From assembly GCA_004557315.1 (NCBI GenBank), contig SFEH01000057.1, positions 1 to 13,471 of the forward strand: a stretch of DNA of 13,471 nucleotides, in the 5' to 3' direction. Shown here piece by piece: positions 1-5,727 of the stretch (position 1 is the stretch's first letter; each line of letters begins with the position of its first letter). Source of the DNA: Bacteroidales bacterium. GTDB taxonomy: Bacteria > Bacteroidota > Bacteroidia > Bacteroidales > UBA3663. Position numbers and translations under genes: made by a program. A model generated the notes under the pieces. It worked only from the letters and a program-made list of their open reading frames with translations, was not told where the DNA came from and ran no database searches.

Positions 1-192
1 CGAGAGCCATCAACTGAGTTATCAGCAGTGCTGGAGTCTGTGATTTTTGTTTTACTCCGCTCTTCTTGCGGATTTCCATCAATATGTTGCTCATAATTGC
101 TCATTTGTGGTTTATTTCGGCTGCAAAAATACTCTAAATTGCTCATTATTTGAAGAAAATACACGAAAAAACACTTTTTTTGAGAGAACTTT

Positions 193-224
193 CTTGATAA
201 AAAACACGCGCGATTGTATTTTTG
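193..224 (+). promoter_or_regulatory. Predicted Bacteroidota-type promoter
   Basis: The sequence TATTTTTG at 217-224 matches the Bacteroidota -7 box TAnnTTTG exactly. A partial -33 box, CTTG at 193-196, lies 20 bp upstream, within the usual spacing. The expected transcription start is near 230-232, about 115 bp before the tRNA and 275 bp before the scaffold gene. It is the only sequence of this form I found between genes in the window, so it is the best candidate for the promoter of the structural operon. The -33 box is imperfect. Confidence 0.5.
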
Positions 225-254
225 TAGCATCAAAATTGACGAAAGTCGAATGAT

Positions 255-275
255 AATGAGCAAGCATTGCTCATT
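255..275. promoter_or_regulatory. 9-bp inverted repeat, operator candidate
   Basis: AATGAGCAA at 255-263 is the exact reverse complement of TTGCTCATT at 267-275, with a 3-base centre, GCA. It is made of two facing copies of the cluster motif and lies about 25-45 bp downstream of the predicted transcription start. As DNA it would suit a dimeric repressor; as RNA it would form a 9-bp hairpin in the leader. No T-run follows, so it is not a terminator. The role is inferred. Confidence 0.5.
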
Positions 276-345
276 TGTGGTGATACCTTTCGTGCGGTTT
301 TGCAAGAATGTACCGAGACGAGGGCGGGTCAATACTCTCGTTCAT

Positions 346-417
346 AGCGGGATGGCGCAGTGGTAGCGTGTATGGCTCATAACCATAAAGTCGGAGGTTC
401 GAATCCTTCTCCCGCCA
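346..417 (+). tRNA. tRNA with anticodon CAT (Met-type)
   Basis: All four arms can be drawn. The acceptor stem is 346-352 with 410-416, the D stem GCGC/GCGT is 355-358 with 366-369, the anticodon stem TATGG/CCATA is 371-375 with 383-387, and the T stem GGAGG/CCTTC is 393-397 with 405-409. The anticodon CAT is at 378-380 in the loop CTCATAA, and the T loop is TTCGAAT. U8, A14, G18, G19 and U33 are present, and CCA is not encoded. The first acceptor position is an A facing a C, a 1-72 mismatch like that of initiator tRNAs. However, C11-G24 and the lack of three G-C pairs at the base of the anticodon stem are elongator-like. It could serve as elongator tRNA-Met or, if C34 is modified to lysidine, as tRNA-Ile for ATA codons. 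It lies between the promoter and the scaffold gene and is probably co-transcribed with it. Confidence 0.9.
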
Positions 418-505
418 CAAAAAATTAACAATCCTCGCTATCGGTCTTTTTCGAGGAGACCCCAAGACTCGACCGACTGCATCAAAGAAAAACTCTTTAA
501 CGACA

Positions 506-1237
506 ATGGAACTCGAACAAATCATTTCCACCGTAACGAGCCAGTTAGGAGAAACCCCTCTATCCGCTCGTAGCATCAGTGACTTCGTAAATGCAAACCT
601 TCCCGCGCAAGGTACTGAACCCGATGATGCCTACTTTGCTGGTATCGTGAACTCGCTCAAGGTATTCGGCAACATCTACAAGGGTCAGCACAACCACGAG
701 ACCGCAGAGGCTCGCAAGACGTGGGAAACGGAATGGCAGAAGAATCACCCAACTACAACACCTTCAACTCCTCCGACACAACCATCTGGTTTGACAGAGG
801 AAAAGGTTGCCAAACTCATTGCTGACGCTATTGCAGCAAACAAACCTCAGCAAGACCCTGCAATCTCGCAGATGCAGCAGACTCTCACGCAAATGCAGCA
901 GGCTATGACTGCCCGTGAGGACGCTGCCAAGATACAGGTCATCAAGGACTCTGTGAGCGCACAGCTGTCCAAGATGGATGACGTGAACGCTGGCATTCTC
1001 GCTATGGCAATCCAGCAGACTGAGGTCAAGGCAGACTCAAAGATTGAGGACGTTGTAAAGTTGGTGACTGCAAGTTACGAGACTATCAACAAGTCTATCT
1101 TCGGTGATTCAGCAAAGCCTCTTGGAGGTAGTGGCGGCAACAACCAATCGGGTGTCGCAGAATACCTCAAGTCGCTCGCAGAGTCGAACGAGAGACTTGC
1201 CAAGGCTCGTGCCGCTGCCGCTGCCCAGTACAAGTAA
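506..1237 (+). CDS. Probable capsid scaffolding protein
   Basis: This 243-residue protein has the make-up of a phage scaffold, an internal chaperone that shapes the procapsid and then leaves it. The N-terminal 75 residues look globular. A linker rich in Thr and Pro spans about residues 80-95. A long Gln, Met and Ala-rich stretch follows (about 110-185), with heptad-like spacing suggesting a coiled coil. After a Gly and Asn-rich linker (about 205-215), the protein ends in a short basic, Ala-rich helix, the kind of tail that binds capsid subunits in known scaffolds. The start ATG follows an A-rich leader with no Shine-Dalgarno sequence. The place two genes before the capsid protein supports the call. 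I recognise no named domain and see no protease motif, so a general head morphogenesis protein remains possible. Confidence 0.65.
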   Translation: MELEQIISTVTSQLGETPLSARSISDFVNANLPAQGTEPDDAYFAGIVNSLKVFGNIYKGQHNHETAEARKTWETEWQKNHPTTTPSTPPTQPSGLTEEKVAKLIADAIAANKPQQDPAISQMQQTLTQMQQAMTAREDAAKIQVIKDSVSAQLSKMDDVNAGILAMAIQQTEVKADSKIEDVVKLVTASYETINKSIFGDSAKPLGGSGGNNQSGVAEYLKSLAESNERLAKARAAAAAQYK

Positions 1238-1239
1238 AC

Positions 1240-1254
1240 TGAGCCGTTAAGGTG
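1240..1254 (+). repeat. Intergenic 15-base repeat, copy 1
   Basis: TGAGCCGTTAAGGTG begins three bases after the stop of the scaffold gene. It matches the sequence at 3211-3225, after the capsid gene, at 14 of 15 positions. Both copies lie between a stop codon and the leader of the next gene on the same strand. No role is known to me; RNA processing or recent duplication of a gene end are possible. Confidence 0.5.
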
Positions 1255-1339
1255 TCATATACGGAACAAAAGGATGACGAACATTCTTTGTTTCGCCACC
1301 TTAAAAGTTCAAACCCATCCAATTAAATCTCAAACAATT

Positions 1340-1990
1340 ATGGCTATCAATTCCGCACAGAATCAAATCGCTTTCAGCGAAAAGATTGGGGGCGCAAGAC
1401 AGGTGTTTGAAGGCAAGGTATATCCTCTCGTAGGTGGTGCTACCTTCAACCTTGCGGAACTCCCCGACTATCCTAACGTGTTGCCAGCCGCTACTCCTAT
1501 CAACTTTAACGAGGAGACCCGCAAGATTGCGGTTCACTACGCATTCGAGGTTGCCGATGCTGCTTCGACTGCCTCAGTTAAGGTTGCCAAGGGCATTGAG
1601 GGTACTCGTGTCAAGAAGGGTATGCTCTTGATGGTTGCTCCAGCAACAGCAGAGACTACTGGTCAGTCATATCTCGTTACCGCGGTCGATGCTTCAAACC
1701 CAGCCTATGACGTGCTTACTCTTGGTGGTACTCTCACCGCAGACAAGGGTACAATCCTCGTAGAGGCTAATGGTGGTGAGGCTTCTGCATCCGCAAAGAT
1801 GAAGGTAGTTCCAAACTGCCTTACTGACCGCGATGTTATCAAAGACCCGAAGGCTATCAGCGTAAACGGCACTGGTGTCTTCAAGTCGGACGCTCCAGTG
1901 TTGACCCGCAGAACTGCTCCTATCTGTGGTGCAGTCAAGGTCGCTCTCCGTGACGCTGGTTGCTCATTCTATTGGTCTGTTCGCAAGTAA
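1340..1990 (+). CDS. Probable head decoration or head fiber protein
   Basis: I place the start at the ATG at 1340, giving 216 residues that begin MAINSAQNQ. An in-frame ATG at 1274 would add 22 residues that look untranslated, while 1340 is preceded by the A-rich leader typical of this cluster. The protein is rich in Ala, Gly, Thr and Val, with many short alternating segments that suggest beta structure. It has no membrane segment or catalytic motif. It sits between scaffold and major capsid genes, where tailed phages often encode capsid decoration proteins. Head fiber proteins of Bacteroidota prophages have a similar size, position and composition; that likeness is from memory and not confirmed. 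A 102-bp gap separates it from the scaffold gene. Confidence 0.5.
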   Translation: MAINSAQNQIAFSEKIGGARQVFEGKVYPLVGGATFNLAELPDYPNVLPAATPINFNEETRKIAVHYAFEVADAASTASVKVAKGIEGTRVKKGMLLMVAPATAETTGQSYLVTAVDASNPAYDVLTLGGTLTADKGTILVEANGGEASASAKMKVVPNCLTDRDVIKDPKAISVNGTGVFKSDAPVLTRRTAPICGAVKVALRDAGCSFYWSVRK

Positions 1991-2038
1991 TCGCTTACAC
2001 GCGAACATAATTATCCACGATTAAAAGATTAAGCAACT

Positions 2039-3202
2039 ATGGCAAATCGTTCTAATACTCAGTATTCTACGTTGGACACACGCAGATACCTTCAAGATGA
2101 GGACTACAAACTCATCCTTGATTTTTCATTCAGTCAGTACAATGGTAAGGGCTACCAGCAGTACGGCTATTTCGGACAGAAGCAGCTCACTCGCGCATGG
2201 GGCAACGTCGTGAAGCAGGATGAGATTGTTGTCAAGGCTTCTGCTCTTGGTGTTGGTGCTGGCAAGCCAATGCGCTCAACCAGTGGTTACGACCGCTACG
2301 CAGGTAGCATTCCTAAGATTGGTCACGGAGTCAAGATTGGCGAGGATGACCTTCTTCACCTCCAAGAGGTTGCCGCAGCTTCACAGAACCGTGACAGCGC
2401 AATGTATCAGTTGATGCTTGACGCTACCATCAAGCAGAGCAATCAGTTGATTATCGGTATGCAGAACAAGTTGACCTCTTGGGTTTACGAGGCTCTTTCT
2501 ACTGGTTATATCCACAATGCCGACATTGATGGTATTCAGTTTGACATCGACATGAACGTGCCTCTCGCCAACAAGTTCAAGACTGAGGCTGGCAAGGACT
2601 GGTTCACCGCTGACGACTTCGCTACTCCAAACTCTGCATCTGACCCTGTAGGTGATATGCTTGCAGTTCAGGACTATGCTGGCGGTGCAAAGATTCCAGT
2701 CACCCATTGGGAAATGACCAAGAAACTTTGGCGCAAGTTCATCAACCACCCATCGGTTCAGACAAAGTGCCGCAACTCCATCAACTCTGTTGTCAACAAG
2801 GAACTTGCTCTCACCGAGTCACAGGTTGTTACTCAACTCCACGACCTTGGCATCCTGCCAATCAAGATTGTTGACGAGAAGAGTTATGTCGAGATTGACG
2901 GTATTCCGCAGGTTGATACCGCTTCGTTCGACCCAACTTCTCTTGTTCTCGCTGCCGACCCATCACGTCTGTTCGAGTACAAGAATGCTTGCTCAGTGCT
3001 GGAGGAGGCAACTCGCTTCGGTGCTAACAAGGAGGGTATCTACTCGTTCGTTGGCGAAAACGGCTCTATTGCCGTAATGAACAAGTGGTATGAGGAAGAG
3101 GTTACGAACAAGGCAACTGCCGAGCAATGGGTAGTTCCAGTTCCAACCAATCCAAAGCACATCTGCATCCTCAATATCTTCAACTCTCACGTTTGGGCAT
3201 AA
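2039..3202 (+). CDS. Major capsid protein
   Basis: This 387-residue protein would form the icosahedral shell. The evidence is its size, its position after scaffold and decoration genes and before a complete set of neck genes, and its composition. It is a soluble mixed alpha/beta protein with a polar N-arm (about 1-25) and a long helix-prone stretch around 95-150. The C-terminal part (about 325-385) contains strand-like segments such as GSIAVMNKWYEEE and a final hydrophobic strand. This agrees with an HK97-type fold, perhaps of the lambda gpE class, but I cannot confirm the family. There is no N-terminal delta domain or protease gene, so maturation by cleavage is not indicated. The stop codon lies in the loop of a small hairpin at 3195-3207. 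Confidence 0.8.
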   Translation: MANRSNTQYSTLDTRRYLQDEDYKLILDFSFSQYNGKGYQQYGYFGQKQLTRAWGNVVKQDEIVVKASALGVGAGKPMRSTSGYDRYAGSIPKIGHGVKIGEDDLLHLQEVAAASQNRDSAMYQLMLDATIKQSNQLIIGMQNKLTSWVYEALSTGYIHNADIDGIQFDIDMNVPLANKFKTEAGKDWFTADDFATPNSASDPVGDMLAVQDYAGGAKIPVTHWEMTKKLWRKFINHPSVQTKCRNSINSVVNKELALTESQVVTQLHDLGILPIKIVDEKSYVEIDGIPQVDTASFDPTSLVLAADPSRLFEYKNACSVLEEATRFGANKEGIYSFVGENGSIAVMNKWYEEEVTNKATAEQWVVPVPTNPKHICILNIFNSHVWA

Positions 3203-3210
3203 TGCCCGCG

Positions 3211-3225
3211 TGAGCGGTTAAGGTG
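3211..3225 (+). repeat. Intergenic 15-base repeat, copy 2
   Basis: TGAGCGGTTAAGGTG lies nine bases after the capsid gene stop and differs from the copy at 1240-1254 at one position. Here it overlaps a small stem, CCGC-GTGA-GCGG (3206-3217), with a GNRA-type loop. That stem is followed further on by CTTTTTA at 3231-3237, too far away to make a convincing terminator. Confidence 0.5.
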
Positions 3226-3257
3226 AGTATCTTTTTATATCTCAAACATCAAGCACA

Positions 3258-3617
3258 ATGACACTCAAAGAATACCTGTTGGCGGTAAATCCGCTTGTGA
3301 ATGACGGAATGGCTGAGGCTGTTCTTGCCGAGCGCGGTATTGCCGTAGATGCAGAACTCGCTGACATCGAAGAGAAGCAGCGAGACCTTGCAAAGGCAGA
3401 CGTTATGATGGCTGTCTGCTTGATGCCCGCAACTACTGGAGGTAGCGAGGAACAGGTAGGCAACTGGAAACAGAAGCAGAGCGGTTCAACGCTGACTGCT
3501 GCCAACTGCCTTGCCCTCCGTAGATTTGCGCGGAGACTTTATCGCAAGTGGGATGAACCTTGGGACTACCCTTCTATGGGTGGTGTTCGGGTCAATCACA
3601 GAGGAATGTGTATCTAA
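3258..3617 (+). CDS. Probable head-tail adaptor (connector) protein
   Basis: This 119-residue protein directly follows the capsid gene, where lambda/HK97-type modules encode the first neck protein that binds under the portal ring (HK97 gp6-like, adaptor class). It is mostly helical by composition: an acidic, Ala-rich N-terminal half with DAELADIEEKQRDLAKAD at about 31-48, then a Gly-rich loop near 60-70. A basic helix with RRFARRLYRKWDEP lies at about 88-101. These are ordinary features for an adaptor of 100-120 residues. The start at 3258 follows an A-rich leader. The name rests on size, fold expectation and gene order, and not on a recognised family. Confidence 0.5.
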   Translation: MTLKEYLLAVNPLVNDGMAEAVLAERGIAVDAELADIEEKQRDLAKADVMMAVCLMPATTGGSEEQVGNWKQKQSGSTLTAANCLALRRFARRLYRKWDEPWDYPSMGGVRVNHRGMCI

Positions 3618-3628
3618 AGCAACTCGTC

Positions 3629-3988
3629 ATGCGGAACTCAACATTCAAGATGTTCAAGAAACATTGCTCCGCTACTGGAGATACTTGCAGAATCTACCGA
3701 GTCAAGAAGGCTACCGCTTTCGGTGACGGAGAGGAGGAGGTGCTCTATGAGGGTGAATGCGATGCACAGGTAAGCGGCAATACGCGAACCTTCTCTGTGG
3801 CTGGAGTCATCAAGAAAGACGAGGCAGTATATGTTGCTGCCTGTGTCGAATGCCGAGAGGGTGACAAGATAGACATCTTCACAAGGCATAACGGTTCGTG
3901 GAGACAGATACCTATCACAAAGGCACTGACCACTGGCGATGAAGGTTACGAGATAACCACAATCAACGTGAATATCCCGACTAACTAA
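3629..3988 (+). CDS. Probable head-closure (stopper) protein
   Basis: The open frame extends upstream to an ATG at 3560, but that lies inside the previous gene. The ATG at 3629, 11 bases after the previous stop, gives 119 residues beginning MRNSTFKMFKK and is preferred. The protein is beta-rich, with a run of short strands such as CRIYRVKK, VLYEGECDA and TRTFSVAG. Six Cys residues in so short a protein are notable. Size, beta content and second place after the capsid gene suit the stopper that closes the head after DNA packaging (SPP1 gp16 or lambda gpFII-like). The stop TAA shares its last base with the next ATG (TAATG), so the two are translationally coupled. Confidence 0.5.
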   Translation: MRNSTFKMFKKHCSATGDTCRIYRVKKATAFGDGEEEVLYEGECDAQVSGNTRTFSVAGVIKKDEAVYVAACVECREGDKIDIFTRHNGSWRQIPITKALTTGDEGYEITTINVNIPTN

Positions 3989-4659
3989 TGGTAGATGGAG
4001 TTCTAAACTGGCAATTACCCCTCAACGTAAGCAGAAAGTTTCTGGAGTTTGAGAAGGCTGCTGAAAAAGCCGCTAATCAACACATAAAACCTGCTGAGGT
4101 AAATAGCAGCAACGTACTTGCATTCTTGCTTGGAGAGGCTGCTGCTGAGGTAAAGAAAGAGTCGAATAACTCGTTCGCTCAACTCAGAATACAACTCGCA
4201 AACCTTGCACGAGATATTGTAGATGTTGCTTTGTCATCAAAGACCTATTCGGGCTTTACTGGCAACACTCAAACGTCCTATTCGGTAGGTATCTATCAAG
4301 ACGGAAATCTCTTGCAGATTGTAAGCACTGGCGAGGCTATGGCATCCCCAGTATCTCCGAAGATACAGCAAGGGGAACTCAGAATCTACAATCCCGATGG
4401 TAGCGGAAATCAAAAGTCCGTGTACGAGGATGGTGGAAGAGTAAGGCGAGTGTATGGTATCGCTCCAGTGAACGGACTCAGCGGTGAGGACACCGCAAGG
4501 GAAATTCTGCAACATTGGGATTTCGGAGGCAACCCGCCTAAGTTTGCCCTCGTGTTTACTACTGGTACTGAATATTCGAAATATATCGAGGTTCGCAGGC
4601 AGACTGGTACTGCCGAGGCATTCTCATACGCAATACATCACTCAAGTCAACTAAGGTAA
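3988..4659 (+). CDS. Probable neck protein, HK97 gp10-like
   Basis: This 223-residue protein overlaps both neighbours by one base (TAATG at both ends), which points to coupled translation of the neck genes. The C-terminal part reads FALVFTTGTEYSKYIEVRRQ (about residues 190-209), and resembles the segment in HK97 gp10-like minor tail/neck proteins where a phrase of the type 'TGTEYAxYIE' precedes the end. The N-terminal 90 residues are helical, and the middle (about 95-165) is polar and rich in Gly, Ser and Tyr. Members of this group join the head-closure ring to the tail. At 223 residues it is longer than the common 120-170, the extra length being in the middle region. Family assignment is moderately supported by motif and order. 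Confidence 0.6.
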   Translation: MVDGVLNWQLPLNVSRKFLEFEKAAEKAANQHIKPAEVNSSNVLAFLLGEAAAEVKKESNNSFAQLRIQLANLARDIVDVALSSKTYSGFTGNTQTSYSVGIYQDGNLLQIVSTGEAMASPVSPKIQQGELRIYNPDGSGNQKSVYEDGGRVRRVYGIAPVNGLSGEDTAREILQHWDFGGNPPKFALVFTTGTEYSKYIEVRRQTGTAEAFSYAIHHSSQLR

Positions 4660-5105
4660 TGGAAACAAACAAAGACTATTCCGCTGAGGTCATGCTCGCG
4701 CTCCGAGATTACTTCAAAGACCTCGTAGATGACCCCGATGCCCAGTTGCACTTCGGCAAGCGTCCAAGTACCACGGAGGAACAGATGCAGTCTTTTATCC
4801 TAATCACCTGCCCAGTCCGTTGGGGGGATAGGTCAGCGTTTCAAAAGACTACAATCCGAGTCAACTGCTTCGTCCGAGAGCGTGCAAACGGCATCCTTCC
4901 GCTTGACAAGGTAGCAAGCCTCACCAATGCGGTAATGGCTAAGTTCCCTGCCACACTCGAAGGGCGGTTCAAGTTCTCCTCTCCAGTACAAATCCACAAC
5001 TGCGTGGGTGACGGACTTGGCTTTGCTTTCTCTACGACCCATATCGACCTTATGGTACTCACCTTTGACCGCTTCAAGAGCGAAGAGAATAATCAATCTA
5101 ATTAA
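4659..5105 (+). CDS. Probable tail terminator (tail completion) protein
   Basis: This 148-residue protein begins in a one-base overlap with the preceding stop. Its position just before the tail tube gene is that of the tail terminator (lambda gpU, HK97 gp10-neighbour type), which caps the tube and joins it to the neck. The sequence suits the alpha/beta fold of that group: an N-terminal helix (about 8-22), strands such as SFILITCPVRW (about 45-55) and TTIRVNCFVRE (about 64-74), a helix (about 79-93), then strands ending in DLMVLTFDRF (about 129-138). No enzyme motif is seen. The assignment rests on gene order, size and predicted secondary structure. Confidence 0.6.
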   Translation: METNKDYSAEVMLALRDYFKDLVDDPDAQLHFGKRPSTTEEQMQSFILITCPVRWGDRSAFQKTTIRVNCFVRERANGILPLDKVASLTNAVMAKFPATLEGRFKFSSPVQIHNCVGDGLGFAFSTTHIDLMVLTFDRFKSEENNQSN

Positions 5106-5133
5106 GTGTAACCCATAAACATATATACGCATT

Positions 5134-5634
5134 ATGGAAACTATTTCTAACGTAGGTAAGGTTATCGCTGACCTTGGTGACGTTTATGTTGAGAATGCTG
5201 CAACTCCAGTGATTGCTGGCACTATCAACTATGATACTGGCTCAGCTGACATCAGTTACGTCAAGTTGACTACTGGACAGAACTGGGCAACAAGCATCAG
5301 CAAGGGAGACCCTTCCATCACCTTCTTCATCGGTGCTACTGACGCTGCTACCAACGCAATGTTCTGCACTGCTGTAACCAAGAGCGAACAAGCTGTAACC
5401 AAGCAAGCTCACGGCATCACTCTCAACGGCTACTCTGTCGGCACTGTTGCCAAGTTGACCAAGGACGTTGACTTCGTGACCAAGGACGGTCTTGGCTGCA
5501 TCCATCATCCAAAGGCAACTCTCGTAGGCACTCTCGCACTCAGTGACGATGGTGTCCTTGGCTGGAACTGCTCAGTCATTCCTAACACCGATTCTAATGG
5601 TGCTGACACCTACATCGGTATCAAGTCTGCTTAA
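5134..5634 (+). CDS. Probable major tail tube protein
   Basis: This 166-residue protein is compact, rich in Ala, Thr, Val and Gly, and without charged clusters or membrane segments, as expected for the subunit that stacks into hexameric rings to form the tail tube. The strand-like segments around 21-45, 60-75, 95-120 and 128-150 suit the beta-barrel of tail tubes. It is the last gene before the tail chaperones and tape measure protein, the standard position. It is followed by a strong terminator, which fits a protein needed in hundreds of copies. It lacks the extra Ig-like domain found in some tube proteins. The start follows an A-rich leader with no Shine-Dalgarno sequence. Confidence 0.7.
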   Translation: METISNVGKVIADLGDVYVENAATPVIAGTINYDTGSADISYVKLTTGQNWATSISKGDPSITFFIGATDAATNAMFCTAVTKSEQAVTKQAHGITLNGYSVGTVAKLTKDVDFVTKDGLGCIHHPKATLVGTLALSDDGVLGWNCSVIPNTDSNGADTYIGIKSA

Positions 5635-5673
5635 TTTCGCGTAGCAACGAACTAAGCCGTATATCAAACTGCG

Positions 5674-5711
5674 GGGAGCGGTGGCGAGTGCCGCTGCTCC
5701 CTGTTCTTTTT
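5674..5711 (+). terminator. Strong intrinsic terminator after the tail tube gene
   Basis: GGGAGCGGTGGC at 5674-5685 pairs with GCCGCTGCTCCC at 5690-5701 to form a 12-bp stem with two G-U pairs and a 4-base loop, GAGT. Three further pairs (two of them G-U) can extend the base outward to 5671 and 5704. The run TTCTTTTT at 5704-5711 follows at once. It is the clearest factor-independent terminator in the window. It lies between genes of the same operon and direction, so it is probably leaky and sets the ratio of tube to downstream proteins. Confidence 0.9.
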
Positions 5712-5727
5712 CCAACAACAAACGACT

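Larger units (their letters stand above)
87..275. repeat. Cluster of five TTGCTCAT motifs
   Basis: The octamer TTGCTCAT occurs on the + strand at 87-94, 97-104, 139-146 and 267-274, and on the - strand at 256-263. Two copies extend to a perfect 16-bp direct repeat, ATTGCTCATTTGTGGT, at 96-111 and 266-281. The first three copies start 10 and 42 bp apart, close to one and four helical turns. The reverse copy at 256-263 and the forward copy at 267-274 form a palindrome. The cluster brackets the predicted promoter at 193-224, with three copies upstream and two just downstream of the expected start. Binding sites for a phage regulator are the simplest reading, but the protein is unknown. Confidence 0.75.
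1..345. other. AT-rich control region without a convincing gene
   Basis: No convincing gene lies here. The first frame is open from the window edge to a TAA at 94-96 and the second to a TGA at 41-43, so the first 40-95 bases may hold the 3' end of an upstream gene, but neither translation is recognisable. The rest is clearly richer in A and T than the genes downstream. It holds five copies of TTGCTCAT and one promoter-like sequence, listed separately. A 68-codon open frame at 47-253 overlaps these elements and has an unconvincing composition, so I leave it out. The region probably separates this structural operon from whatever lies to the left. Confidence 0.6.

Noticed and set aside
47..253. 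68-codon open frame in the upstream region
   Set aside because: It overlaps the promoter and motif repeats, is AT-rich with unusual composition (many Cys, Phe, Asn), and its start lacks the leader seen before the other genes.
87..281. Motif copies as a CRISPR array
   Set aside because: The repeats are only 8-16 bases, unevenly spaced (10, 42 and 128 bp) and occur in both orientations.
96..281. 16-bp direct repeat as phage attachment sites
   Set aside because: Only 170 bp separate the copies and no integrase lies nearby; the further octamer copies fit a regulatory cluster better.
271..576. 101-codon open frame on the minus strand
   Set aside because: It is antisense to the tRNA and the scaffold start; the stretch around SNLRLYGYEPYTLPLRHPA is the familiar false translation of a tRNA complement.
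1274..1339. Upstream in-frame ATG for the decoration protein
   Set aside because: The extra 22 residues look like translated leader sequence, and the ATG at 1340 has the A-rich leader common to the cluster.
3195..3237. Possible terminator after the capsid gene
   Set aside because: The stems are only 4-5 bp and the T-run at 3232-3236 is 14 or more bases from them, so an intrinsic terminator is not supported.
3560..3628. Upstream in-frame ATG for the head-closure protein
   Set aside because: It lies within the end of the preceding gene in another frame; the ATG at 3629, just after that gene's stop, gives normal spacing.
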